Shown: piece by piece, positions 8,100-16,842 of the stretch
Numbering within the stretch: position 1 is the first letter of the stretch
Layout of the letters: each line of letters begins with the position of its first letter
Assembly: GCA_039962225.1 (NCBI GenBank)
Contig: JAMPKV010000006.1
Span: forward strand, 62,001-126,000
From: Microcoleus sp. AS-A8
Lineage (GTDB): Bacteria; Cyanobacteriota; Cyanobacteriia; Cyanobacteriales; Coleofasciculaceae
Length of the DNA stretch: 64,000 nucleotides
Reading direction: 5' to 3'
Position numbers and translations under genes: made by a program
Notes under the pieces: model-generated
Database searches by the model: none
What the model was told of the DNA's origin: nothing
The model's input: the letters and a program-made list of their open reading frames with translations, nothing else

Positions 8100-8481
8100 T
8101 CAAGCAGCTTATCGCAATCTACTCGCTGAAGTTGCTCCCAAAGTGATTGAAAAAGAAGAGGAGTACGATCGCGTCTTAGCCGTGGTAGAGCAGCTAACAT
8201 TTAAAAAAAACCGAACTCCAGAAGAGCGAGCTTTGCACAAATTGCTAGTGACGCTAATTGAAGCGTATGAGGCACAGAGCTATCCGATGGATCAAGCTGC
8301 GCCTCATGAAATCCTCCAACACATCCTAGAATCCAGTGGCACTCGTCAAGCTGACTTAGTGGGTGTTATTGGATCGAGTGGTGTAGTCTCCGAAGTGGTG
8401 AATGGCAAGCGATCAATTAGTAAGGCACAAGCCAAAGCGCTTGGCGATTACTTCAAGGTGTCGCCGACGTTGTTTATTTAG
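8083..8481 (+). CDS. higA: HigA-type antitoxin, Xre helix-turn-helix
   Basis: 132-residue antitoxin partner of the upstream HigB. The N-terminal half is helical and acidic (EKEEEYDRVLAVVEQL) and probably binds the toxin. The C-terminal Xre-type helix-turn-helix includes RQADLVGVIGSSGVVSEVVNG and KRSISKAQAKALGDYF. The translational overlap with higB ensures linked expression. It probably binds the palindrome at 7731-7745. Confidence 0.9.
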   Translation: MTLTFDQAAYRNLLAEVAPKVIEKEEEYDRVLAVVEQLTFKKNRTPEERALHKLLVTLIEAYEAQSYPMDQAAPHEILQHILESSGTRQADLVGVIGSSGVVSEVVNGKRSISKAQAKALGDYFKVSPTLFI

Positions 8482-8547
8482 TGTTGAACAAAATTGGATC
8501 TTGGTTTCTTCCTGCAAGACATTCCCAACCCTACAAGCGCAACAGCC

Positions 8548-9123
8548 TTATCCTTCCATCTTCAACCAACTGAAAACCTGACTTACGGTTAGCGCTAAAT
8601 CAATCTCCCCTAACACCGATAGATGAGCGCTACCCTGTAATAATTCTGGTTGCTGATTTGGAAGGAAAACGAGAATGGATCGGTCACTTGGATCGATTAA
8701 CCATCCCAATTGGCAACCATGCTGTAGACAGTAAAGGATATTACCAATTACCCGGTTTGAACTCTGTTCGGGAGAGAGAATTTCAATCGTCCAGTCTGGA
8801 CAGAGCAAAAAATCGTTGGGAGGTTCCCCATCGGCATCAAAAGGAATTCGCGACCACTTAAATACAGCTATCTCTGGCACAATTGAGCGGATAGCAAAGC
8901 TACAGCGCAACTCTGGGAAAGCAGAAGCAATATGAAGGGGTTCAGCTACGTTGTTGATAGTCTCGCACAGCCTGAACTGCAAACGACTGTGTTTGCCTTT
9001 TGGAATTAGCTTCTGGATAATCTCCCCGTTGATATATTCACTTGCAGGTTTTGTTTCTGGAAGCTTGAGAAATTCCTCTAGGGAAATGGCTTTATCAGTT
9101 GTAATAGACACGGCTTTCCTCAC
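8548..9123 (-). CDS. Uma2 family (DUF820) nuclease-like protein
   Basis: 191-residue member of the PD-(D/E)XK-fold Uma2 family that is strongly expanded in cyanobacteria and of uncertain biological role. Recognised by ISLEEFLKLPETKPASEYINGEII at the N-terminus, a central PEIAVF, the PDWTIEILSPEQ acidic strand and the following helix ending GWLIDPSDRSILVF. It stands alone and converges with higBA. Nuclease activity is inferred from the fold only. Confidence 0.9.
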   Translation of the reverse strand: MRKAVSITTDKAISLEEFLKLPETKPASEYINGEIIQKLIPKGKHSRLQFRLCETINNVAEPLHIASAFPELRCSFAIRSIVPEIAVFKWSRIPFDADGEPPNDFLLCPDWTIEILSPEQSSNRVIGNILYCLQHGCQLGWLIDPSDRSILVFLPNQQPELLQGSAHLSVLGEIDLALTVSQVFSWLKMEG

Positions 9124-9149
9124 CTGCTCCTCAAGCGGCGTGTTTTTAG

Positions 9150-9260
9150 TTTAGCCCTTGCGCGATCGCGAAAGCGTTGCGAGGCGTGACGCTAGCGCTG
9201 CTGCGTTCAGCAGATCGCCTACGGCTTTTCTCGAAGCTTTTCGCCACAAACGCACCATGG
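9150..9260. repeat. HIP1-containing cyanobacterial interspersed repeat
   Basis: About 110 bases of interleaved short palindromes around GCGATCGCGAAAGCG, TTGCGAGGCGTGACG and CTGCTGCGTTCAGCAG. A 78-residue minus-strand frame spans it, but its Ser/Arg/Ala-rich stretch simply translates the repeat. Similar wording recurs inside the histidine kinase insert near 15890-15960. Confidence 0.5.
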
Positions 9261-9395
9261 TAGGCAAACGCAAAAGAGATCGCTCCTTCCCCAATTACCT
9301 CACTTACGGCGTATGTGATTCGGCTTAACTGGAGGATACCCTTACAGTGAATACAAAGCGCTGAAACCAGCCTTAAAGACACAAATTAAGCCAAC

Positions 9396-10457
9396 ATGCT
9401 TCACATCGACGGCTCCTACGGTGAGGGCGGCGGTCAAATCTTACGAACCTCCCTCAGTCTAGCTGCCATTACAGGCCAACCCATTCGCATCGATCACATC
9501 CGTGCCGGTCGGAGTAAGCCGGGATTAGCCATTCAACACTTAACTGGTGTGCGGGCGGCGGCGGCTATCTGCCAAGCCAAAGTGCAGGGAGATACACTGC
9601 GTTCCATGAAACTCGAATTCATTCCGAGTTGTCCCACCGTGGCTGGACATTACACCTTTGATGTTACCGAGACTACAGGCGCAGGCTCAGCGGGTGCCGT
9701 CACGTTAATTTTGCAAACCATCCTGCTACCCCTCGCACTCGCTAAGGGTAATTCAGTGGTAACTCTCAAGGGAGGAACTCACCTGCCCTGGAGTCCACCC
9801 ATCACCTATATCGAACAAGTGTATCTGCCCACCTTGAGACAGATGGGGGTGCAAGCACAGGTGCAGGTTCGTGCTTGGGGTTGGTATCCGCGAGGCGGTG
9901 GCGAGGTGGAATTGCGGGTAACTGGCGCTGGAGATAACGCCGCATCGCCTCTCAACGGTCTTCAATTACTCAAGCGAGGAGCCTTGCAGCAGGTGCGGGG
10001 GTTGGCTGTCGTGACGGAACTGCCTTCCCATATCCCCCAGCGGATGGCGATGCGGGCGGAAAACTTGTTACAACAAGCCCAGCTCAAGGCTAAAGTACAA
10101 CCCCTGCGAGAGCGAGGTGTGGGGCCAGGAGCAGGCATCTTTCTGACGGCTGAATACGAGTACAGTCGGTCTGGATTTGGTGCTGTGGGAGAAATCGGAC
10201 TACCTGCCGAACGTGTGGCGGAAATGGCGACCGAAGAGTTGCTAAATTTCCATGCCAATGGGGCACCCGTCGATCAGTTTCTAGGCGATCAATTACTCCT
10301 ACCAGCAGCTTTGGCATCAGAGGCAAGTCAGTACCAAGTGGCTGAAATTACCACGCACCTGACAACAAATGCTTGGGTCATCGAGCAATTTGGATTAGCC
10401 AAAATCAATATTGATCAAGAGACTCAGATTGTTACCGTTGTACCTGTCGTGAAGTGA
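9396..10457 (+). CDS. rtcA: RNA 3'-terminal phosphate cyclase RtcA
   Basis: RtcA converts RNA 3'-phosphates into 2',3'-cyclic phosphates with ATP, through a histidine-AMP intermediate. The 353-residue protein is full length. It starts MLHIDGSYGEGGGQILRTSL, a diagnostic N-terminus. It has the RAGRSKPGL and GTHLPWSPP segments, YPRGGGEVEL, the GVGPGAG loop, and the catalytic histidine in EITTHLTTNAW (H321). The QLLLPAALA motif precedes it. rtcB lies 9 kb upstream rather than in an rtcBA operon. A 2H phosphodiesterase follows 130 bases downstream on the same strand. Confidence 0.95.
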   Translation: MLHIDGSYGEGGGQILRTSLSLAAITGQPIRIDHIRAGRSKPGLAIQHLTGVRAAAAICQAKVQGDTLRSMKLEFIPSCPTVAGHYTFDVTETTGAGSAGAVTLILQTILLPLALAKGNSVVTLKGGTHLPWSPPITYIEQVYLPTLRQMGVQAQVQVRAWGWYPRGGGEVELRVTGAGDNAASPLNGLQLLKRGALQQVRGLAVVTELPSHIPQRMAMRAENLLQQAQLKAKVQPLRERGVGPGAGIFLTAEYEYSRSGFGAVGEIGLPAERVAEMATEELLNFHANGAPVDQFLGDQLLLPAALASEASQYQVAEITTHLTTNAWVIEQFGLAKINIDQETQIVTVVPVVK

Positions 10458-10592
10458 AGCGATCGCTCTCCTCTATAAAGTTAATTTTAAATCTGTAGGC
10501 TGGGTTAACGAAGTATAACGCACCCCCTAATACTTTAAGTTAATTTAATTTCATAAATGAGTTGAAATCAACATTTTTACAGGAGTATGCTA

Positions 10593-11123
10593 TTGAAAAC
10601 TAAAGTATCATTTTGGCTGATTCCATCCGAAGAGGACAGAGCATTTTTTCAGGACATTATAGATCATCTTGCCAAAGATTATGACGCTCCAGTATTTACG
10701 CCCCATGTCACAATCTATTCCGGTGAATACACCCCCGAAGAATCTCCGGCTGAACTGCTGGAAAATGCCATACAGGGTATTCAGAGTTTGAGTCTAAGAG
10801 TCGATCAGCTCCTCTATACAGACCAATTTACGAAGACATTATTCGTGCAATTTTACCCAAATTCCATTCTCACTCAGATATCAGAAACTCTTCATAACCG
10901 TTCAAAAAATCCATCTGAGTTTGCGCTTAATCCTCATTTGAGCTTAATTTATCAATATCTCAACGAAGAAATCAAAAAAAAGTTAATAACCCAGTTAAGC
11001 CTACCCAAATCTGAAGTATGTTTTAACGAAGTGAGAGCTATCGCCACCCGAAATCAAGTGAAAGGATGGGAGGATGTGGCAAGCTGGGAAGTTATTGATA
11101 TCAGAAGACTTCAACAGCCATAG
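10593..11123 (+). CDS. 2H-family cyclic phosphodiesterase (CPDase-like)
   Basis: Two HxT/S motifs typical of 2H phosphoesterases are seen, HVT in FTPHVTIYSG (H38/T40) and HLS in NPHLSLIYQY (H115/S117). The size matches the plant/fungal-type cyclic phosphodiesterases that open ADP-ribose 1'',2''-cyclic phosphate or RNA 2',3'-cyclic phosphates. The Shine-Dalgarno AGGAG (10581-10585) is one base from an ATG at 10587 but seven bases from the in-frame TTG at 10593, so the TTG is preferred. It follows rtcA by about 130 bases. The exact substrate is unknown. Confidence 0.85.
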   Translation: MKTKVSFWLIPSEEDRAFFQDIIDHLAKDYDAPVFTPHVTIYSGEYTPEESPAELLENAIQGIQSLSLRVDQLLYTDQFTKTLFVQFYPNSILTQISETLHNRSKNPSEFALNPHLSLIYQYLNEEIKKKLITQLSLPKSEVCFNEVRAIATRNQVKGWEDVASWEVIDIRRLQQP

Positions 11124-11333
11124 TGCTTCCTGAGAAATATTTGTATCCTGAATAACAAACAGATGTCACATAAACTCCTTCTTCCGATATAAGTGACCGT
11201 TAATAGTAGCCGTTAATCTGACTGTATAGATTGTATTACCGATAAGAGTATTGCTTAAAAGAAAACAGGGTTGAGCAATGCTGATGGGTGGTGCTGTTAC
11301 TAAAGCCATAAGACTCCTGACCTGATTGAGTGG

Positions 11334-11376
11334 GGCGATCGCTTACGAGTTTAACTTGTGCGATCGCCTTTTGTTT
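11334..11376 (+). terminator. HIP1-type hairpin with T-rich tail
   Basis: GGCGATCGC (11334-11342) pairs with GCGATCGCC (11360-11368), followed by TTTTGTTT. It lies 210 bases after the 2H phosphodiesterase gene and before the next small gene. Confidence 0.5.
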
Positions 11377-11458
11377 CAAATGAATTTGAGAGTCCCATTT
11401 TGCAGCTTTACTGCCAGCAATTGGATATATTTTGATTATTTATTGAGGAGAACTATCA

Positions 11459-11605
11459 ATGGAAGAAGAACGTCATACTACAGTACTTACGGCTGCTATT
11501 GTCAGCGGCTGTTTAATTATAGGTTTATTAGCTGGCTACCCTTTAGGTAACATCGCTCGTCATGCCTTTTCTGGAGAAAATATTGCTTTGCCCCAACAAG
11601 AATGA
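11459..11605 (+). CDS. Small single-pass membrane protein, 48 residues
   Basis: ORF MEEERHTTVLTAA...ALPQQE with a good Shine-Dalgarno (GAGGAG) about 8 bases before ATG 11459. One hydrophobic segment spans about residues 9-30 (VLTAAIVSGCLIIGLLAGYP), flanked by an acidic N-terminus and a polar tail. I do not recognise a named family. The RBS and the clear membrane helix support a real gene. It converges with the membrane protein to its right. Confidence 0.6.
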   Translation: MEEERHTTVLTAAIVSGCLIIGLLAGYPLGNIARHAFSGENIALPQQE

Positions 11606-11710
11606 GCTGGGTGAGAGTACGTAAAGGGTAGGCGATCGCATGATTCAGCAGACCAACGACTACCAGTGGGAAGTCTTCAATGGGGATTTGGGAGTCATAA
11701 AAGCACTTTA

Positions 11711-12349
11711 CTACATTTGGTATTCAATTGCGAGGAAGCTCAAAAGCAATACAATCTCAACCCCAGAACCTAGCACGGGGCCGACTAATCGAGTTGGCAC
11801 AGCACTGCCAAAGAACATAATTAATGCCCCCACGAATACCCAAGGACATTGCATGGTTTGCCAGATGATGATTCCAATCACGGCGACGAGTACAATAGTC
11901 AAAATCGCTGCCATTGGTAAGCTATTACTTTCAGCTTCCCGGTAACGCAGTGTGCCCGCAAAGGTGGTTGATTCTAATTTCAGTTTCAAATACTTCTTTC
12001 GGAACTCAAACTCAATCAGTCCTATGGTAATGAGCCAAGTTATCAAACGTACAATGGGGTTACCGAACCACTCCACACCTGCATAATTAGCAAGTTCGAC
12101 GGCAATCACCAAAAGTAATGGTGTAAATAAGGCGTGAAACAAAAAGCGCAGTTTATTGAGGAACTCTAACACTTCTCCTTCGCCAATTAAGCTGCCTAAA
12201 GAAATAATTAGATTGTCATAGATGAGTCCAGTTAACACTACAAGCAGCAGAATCGTAGCGATGTTGCTGGATTGTGGAAATAGGTGAAGCCCCCAAAACA
12301 TCAAGCCCAAATGGGCCAACGTATAAATCAGATGCAAAATCGCAGCCAT
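11711..12349 (-). CDS. Multi-pass membrane protein, unknown function
   Basis: 212-residue integral membrane protein with about five or six hydrophobic helices, for example LIYTLAHLGLMFWGLHLF, IATILLLVVLTGLIYD, LFTPLLLVIAVELANY, LITWLITIGLIEFEF, AAILTIVLVAVIGIIIW and FVGALIMFFGS. The internal ATG at 12349 is preferred because AAGGAGATAAC stands directly before it. The upstream in-frame start at 12403 has no such site. I recognise the general type found in cyanobacteria but no functional family. Confidence 0.75.
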   Translation of the reverse strand: MAAILHLIYTLAHLGLMFWGLHLFPQSSNIATILLLVVLTGLIYDNLIISLGSLIGEGEVLEFLNKLRFLFHALFTPLLLVIAVELANYAGVEWFGNPIVRLITWLITIGLIEFEFRKKYLKLKLESTTFAGTLRYREAESNSLPMAAILTIVLVAVIGIIIWQTMQCPWVFVGALIMFFGSAVPTRLVGPVLGSGVEIVLLLSFLAIEYQM

Positions 12350-13064
12350 GTTATCTCCTTGAGTCGAAGCCTTCTGAGATGGCAATAATATAAACTGAGG
12401 CATTATTCCTAAAGGAATAGAGCAAAATCATCTAGCTTTTCGCTCTATTCAGAACTTTTCTTGACCGAGCATGATTGTAAATAATTCTAAAAAAATTCTC
12501 TGGGTAGCTGTTTTTTCAGGGAACAGCACCCGTAGGGACACAAAGCAGTCCCCTCTGAACTTGCAGAAATCTTTAATTGAGTTAATGAGTACTGATTTTA
12601 GCCAAAAAAATCTTATAAGGTCTAACTTATTGGTTAGATAGCGTCAATCATCTCTTTACATTTATTAAAATCGAAGAAAAGACGAACAACCTGCATCTTT
12701 GGGAAGAGTTTTGGCACGACCCAGATTCTGTTTGTCCAGGCTAACTTTTTCGGCAATAAGAAGGAATCACGGCCTCTTGCGCCCCAAAGATTCTCCTTCC
12801 AGTTTTCGCTTTTATTGAGCGCTTCCTCTCTCTAGATAGACGAGTCCCTCAGCTAACAGAGCTAAGTTGTATCCAAGAAGGGCACTCACCGGAACGTGAA
12901 GCGTTTGCGTAGCCTGAGTACTCTTCAACATAGCGATCGCATGATTACGCTGCCTGTTTGGGGCAATCACATTCATCTAAGCGTTCTCTACCGAATTTGG
13001 AGAAGGGTAGGAAATCGCGCTTTTTGAAGTGTCCATTCAGCAAGATAGAAAGAGAGAAAACGAT
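12350..13064. other. Intergenic region, nothing recognised
   Basis: About 715 bases with only very short frames, one HIP1 site near 12934 and no clear hairpin terminator. It must hold promoters for the divergent neighbours, but none stands out. Confidence 0.4.
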
Positions 13065-14243
13065 ATGAGTCTACTATCCCTAGAAGAAGTTAAAGCACTT
13101 GTCGAACAACCCAAGGCATTGTGTGTATCCATTTATATGCCTATCTACCGACTGGCGGCAGATATCCAACAGAATTCTACTCGGCTCAAGAATTTGATGC
13201 GACAGGCCGAAAGTAGCATCGTAGAGAGTGGAATGAGCAATCAGGAAACCGGGGAATTTCTCCAGCCCCTGCAAGAACTCATCGATTCAGATGAAAGTTT
13301 TTGGCAGGAAAATAATAATGAGGGACTGGCTGTCTTTTTAGGTTCTGGAGTATTCCGCTACTACCGCCTGCCGTTAAATTTTGACGAATTAGTGGTTGTC
13401 ACTGACCGTTTCCATCTCAAGCCGTTACTAAGTCTTTTAACTGGTGATGGAAAATATTATGTTTTGGCTTTGAGTCAACAAGATGTCAGGTTCCTTGAGT
13501 GTACGCGCTCCAGCGTCAAAGAAATAGAATTGGAAGATGTGCCCAAGAGTGTTGACGAAGCCCTCCAATATGACGAAACGGCTAAGGAGGGTCAGCGACG
13601 CATGAGCACCCCGAAAGGTGGAACCAACAATTCTTTTCAGCAGGCAGGCAGTTTTCATGGTCAGGGAAGCCCCGACCAGGATAAATACCAGCGAGACATT
13701 GAGCAATTCTTTTATGCCATCGATCGCGGATTGCACAAACATCTGAACAACAAACGTGCACCTCTAGTACTAGCAGGAGTCGAGCATATTTTTCCGGGTT
13801 ACCGAGAGGCGAATAGCTACCAGCATCTAGTGGAGGAAGGCATTGCGGGGAATCCTGAACTCCTGAAGCCAGAAGAGCTACAAGCCAAAGCCTGGGAGAT
13901 TGTGGAACCCTTATTTTTAAAGGAACAGCAAGAAGCGATCGAACACTACAAAGAACTTACAGCGACTGAACGAACATCCATTGACCTGAAAGAGGTGCTT
14001 CCAGCCGCCTACTACGGTCGAGTTGAGCAATTGTTTGTTGCCGTTGGCGTACAACAGTGGGGCATCTTTAATCCCAGTGTCAATACCCCTACTGTTGATT
14101 TACATTCTGAGCCGGAACTGGGTGATGAGGATTTATTGGATGCAGCGGCGATTCATACCATTTTGAATGGCGGAACGGTCTATGCTGTCGAGCCGGGACA
14201 AGTTCCTGACCAGGCACACTTAGCGGCTGTATTTCGCTATTGA
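13065..14243 (+). CDS. baeRF-like protein (bacterial archaeo-eukaryotic release factor family)
   Basis: About 392 residues with an eRF1-like arrangement. An N-terminal domain starts SLLSLEEVKALVEQP and contains CVSIYMPIYR, followed by DGKYYVLALSQQDVRFLE and an acidic linker. A C-terminal domain contains LVLAGVEHIFPGYREANSY and a final IHTILNGGTVYAV. This matches the bacterial homologues of archaeo-eukaryotic release factors, thought to act on ribosomes or RNA, but none is well characterised in cyanobacteria. ATG 13065 with AGAGAG upstream is preferred to GTG 13029. Confidence 0.75.
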   Translation: MSLLSLEEVKALVEQPKALCVSIYMPIYRLAADIQQNSTRLKNLMRQAESSIVESGMSNQETGEFLQPLQELIDSDESFWQENNNEGLAVFLGSGVFRYYRLPLNFDELVVVTDRFHLKPLLSLLTGDGKYYVLALSQQDVRFLECTRSSVKEIELEDVPKSVDEALQYDETAKEGQRRMSTPKGGTNNSFQQAGSFHGQGSPDQDKYQRDIEQFFYAIDRGLHKHLNNKRAPLVLAGVEHIFPGYREANSYQHLVEEGIAGNPELLKPEELQAKAWEIVEPLFLKEQQEAIEHYKELTATERTSIDLKEVLPAAYYGRVEQLFVAVGVQQWGIFNPSVNTPTVDLHSEPELGDEDLLDAAAIHTILNGGTVYAVEPGQVPDQAHLAAVFRY

Positions 14244-14475
14244 GCCGCTTAAAGAAAATCACAAATAGTCATCAAATCTAGGACTGACATATTTGCCCCC
14301 AGTGTCTCAACGCTGGGGGAACGCCATTTCATTGGCTCTCATCTTGGGGCTTAGAACAACTGACTGATATAATGTCCGGCTGATTACAAAGGCGAAACCC
14401 TGAGAAATTTGTCATCATGGTGTCAGCCAACTCAGAAAATTTTGGCACTATATAGTCTATTGCAAAAAACATGCT

Positions 14476-14491
14476 TGTGATATGTATCACA
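14476..14491. promoter_or_regulatory. Perfect CRP-type operator
   Basis: TGTGA-TATGTA-TCACA is an exact match to the TGTGA-N6-TCACA consensus bound by cAMP receptor proteins, including cyanobacterial SYCRP1-type regulators. It is 150 bases upstream of the PAS histidine kinase and 230 bases downstream of the baeRF-like gene. The rest of the 400-base spacer shows no gene. Confidence 0.6.
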
Positions 14492-14643
14492 CGAAGTGTA
14501 AATTTTAATCACAAGTGCGACAGGCAATCGTCACCAGCTAGGCACACCAAATGTCACAAAATGTAGATGTACTGCATCACCCAGCAGGTGACCGAAAGGT
14601 TGAATGATGTTGGAGGTGGGCTAGAGACTTCAGCAAATGAGCC

Positions 14644-16323
14644 ATGTTCCTAAGCCGTGACAATTTGTCAGCTAGCTCTGCCGACCGGGTAGAGTACTAT
14701 GAGAAAGTCCACAACAACCTTGTCGAGCGGACAAAGCAATTGAATCGCGCTAATCACGAACTAGCTCATCAAATTGCTGAGCGTCAACGGGTGGAAGAGG
14801 CTCTGCGGCAAACGGAACAGAAGTATCGCAGTATCTTTGAAAACGCAGTTGAAGGAATCTTTCAGACAACGCCTGACGGATACTACTTAGCCTGTAACCC
14901 GGCGCTAGCACGTATTTACGGCTATGAATCAGCAGACGCGTTGCTCAAAACTTTAACAAATATCGGGCGGCAGCTTTACATTGATCCGAACCGCCGTCAG
15001 GAATTTATTGAGCGGCTATACACGGGTGATGTGGTATCTGACTTTGAGTCTCAGGTTTATCGAAAAGACGGCAGTATCATCTGGATTTCGGAAAATGCAC
15101 GAGCTGTGCGTGCTGAAGATGGTACGTTGCTTTATTATGAAGGCTTTGTTACAGATATCACTCAGCGAAAGTTAGCGGAGGAAGCCTCGCAACGAGCAGA
15201 AGCGCAACTGAGAGCCAAAGCTGAGCAATTAAAACAGGCATTGACGAAGCTACAACAAACTCAAGCCCAGTTGATTCACAACGAAAAAATGTGCAACTTA
15301 GGGCAGTTAGTGGCGGGTGTTGCTCATGAAATTAACAATCCGGTTAACTTCGTTTGTGGCAATCTTATCCCTGCCACTCAATATGTTGAGGATTTATTAG
15401 ATCTGCTCCGGTTATACACCAAACACTATCCCCAGCCGGCAGCTGAAATTCAAGCCAGAGCTGAGGCGATCGATTTGGAATTTTTGGTTGAAGATTTCCC
15501 CAAGACGTTATCATCAATGCAGTTGGGAGCTGATCGCATTCGTCAGATTGTTCAGTCCTTGCGAAGCTTTTCCCGGATTGATGAATCCCAAATGACGCAG
15601 GTGGATATTCACAAAGGAATTGATAGCACACTCTTAATTATCAACAATCGACTCAAACCAAAAGGGGACAATCCAGGAATTGCCATTGTTAAAGAATACG
15701 GCGAATTGCCCCTAATCAAGGGCTACGCCGGTCTTTTGAACCAAGTGTTTATGAATTTGCTCTGCAATGCCGTTGATGCCTTGGAAGATTGCCCCCCAAA
15801 ACTGTGTACGGAAACAGATTCTGAAGAACATTACAAGGCTGTCAACGGCAAGGGGTCTAGCGATCACCAAGCTTGCTATCTGAGGAATCGCTCTGGAACG
15901 CCAGCGAGGCGAGTGGGCTGTGTTAGCGTTAGCGATCGCGAAACCTTAGCGAATTCGCCCAGCCCAACTCCAACCTCAACCTGTGCCCACAAGACGGACA
16001 TCGTGCCGATGCTCTGCCCAAGGGAATCCCCCAAAGTCATCCGAATTTGTACAGAACTGATTGAGGGAGATGCACTAGACGGGAAAACGACTGATCCACG
16101 GGTTGTGATCCGGATTATCGACAATGGCCCTGGGATGCCAGAAGATATTAAGGCCCAGATCTTTGACCCGTTCTTCACCACAAAACCCGTAGGCAAAGGA
16201 ACTGGTTTAGGGCTATCCATCAGTTATCAAATTGTCGTCGAAAAACACGGGGGTCAGTTGCAATGTATCTTGGCACCCAACCAAGGAACAGAATTTAGGA
16301 TAGAGATTCCGATTCAACCGTGA
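14644..16323 (+). CDS. PAS-domain sensor histidine kinase with an insert in the ATPase domain
   Basis: 559 residues: a coiled coil (16-60), a PAS domain with PAC (61-175), a second coiled coil (178-215), a HisKA-like box with H228 in [12 protein letters not shown], and a HATPase domain with N375 (NAVDAL), DNGPGMP (493-499), FDPFFTTK (507-514) and GKGTGLGLS (518-526). The N box and G1 box are separated by a Pro/Ser/Cys-rich segment of about 80 residues (385-465). The DNA of that segment holds HIP1 and repeat-like sequence, so it looks like an in-frame repeat insertion. No membrane segment is seen, so the sensor is cytoplasmic. A perfect CRP site lies upstream. Confidence 0.92.
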   Translation: MFLSRDNLSASSADRVEYYEKVHNNLVERTKQLNRANHELAHQIAERQRVEEALRQTEQKYRSIFENAVEGIFQTTPDGYYLACNPALARIYGYESADALLKTLTNIGRQLYIDPNRRQEFIERLYTGDVVSDFESQVYRKDGSIIWISENARAVRAEDGTLLYYEGFVTDITQRKLAEEASQRAEAQLRAKAEQLKQALTKLQQTQAQLIHNEKMCNLGQLVAGVAHEINNPVNFVCGNLIPATQYVEDLLDLLRLYTKHYPQPAAEIQARAEAIDLEFLVEDFPKTLSSMQLGADRIRQIVQSLRSFSRIDESQMTQVDIHKGIDSTLLIINNRLKPKGDNPGIAIVKEYGELPLIKGYAGLLNQVFMNLLCNAVDALEDCPPKLCTETDSEEHYKAVNGKGSSDHQACYLRNRSGTPARRVGCVSVSDRETLANSPSPTPTSTCAHKTDIVPMLCPRESPKVIRICTELIEGDALDGKTTDPRVVIRIIDNGPGMPEDIKAQIFDPFFTTKPVGKGTGLGLSISYQIVVEKHGGQLQCILAPNQGTEFRIEIPIQP

Positions 16324-16345
16324 AGACGTGCCCGTGCACGTCTTC
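16322..16345 (+). terminator. Strong hairpin at the kinase stop codon
   Basis: GAAGACGTGC (16322-16331) and GCACGTCTTC (16336-16345) form a perfect 10-bp stem with a 4-base loop. It overlaps the TGA stop of the histidine kinase. No long T run follows, so its role as an intrinsic terminator is likely but not certain. Confidence 0.6.
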
Positions 16346-16482
16346 ATAATAATCCTAGATTGTTTCGTAAGATGGCATTCTGCCTAGCGATTTATCTAGC
16401 TTGCGCCTCTGTAAGACCCCTCCTATAGCCGCAATATTCAACACAGCACGGAACAAAAACCGTTTTCATGCCCATCATCGAG

Positions 16483-16659
16483 CTAACGCCAGCGCTTCTT
16501 CCGGCGTGCAATTTCCTTGCGCTTACGTTTTTCAATGGGAGTTTCAAAATGGCGATGCCGCCTGATTTCTGTCAAAATCCCAGCTTTTGAGACTTGACGC
16601 TTAAATCGACGCAATGCTGAATCAATACCTTCGTTTTGACCAACAAGTACCTGAGTCAT
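16483..16659 (-). CDS. rpsU: 30S ribosomal protein bS21
   Basis: 58-residue basic protein, [20 protein letters not shown] to the C-terminal RRKKRWR. This is the standard bS21 pattern, with the RRFKRQV helix, a [17 protein letters not shown] segment and a [13 protein letters not shown] tail. It is a small-subunit protein near the mRNA exit/anti-Shine-Dalgarno region. The gene is complete, starts at the ATG complementary to 16657-16659, and is monocistronic here. It converges with the histidine kinase. Confidence 0.95.
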   Translation of the reverse strand: MTQVLVGQNEGIDSALRRFKRQVSKAGILTEIRRHRHFETPIEKRKRKEIARRKKRWR

Positions 16660-16842
16660 CTACTTACTTATCAACATTCAAGACTGACAGCGAATTTTTG
16701 ATTAACAAGAGCGTTAATCGGAGGAAATGGGCAGAACAACAAGCCAAATGGGGGCTTTGATTCGGTGAGAACCCTGCCAATAAGGAACAACATAGCCTTC
16801 AGCCGAATCCATTGCTCGATAAATACCCTAACATAATTGTTT

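Noticed and set aside
9146-9382. 78-codon minus-strand frame
   Set aside because: Most of it translates an interspersed repeat.
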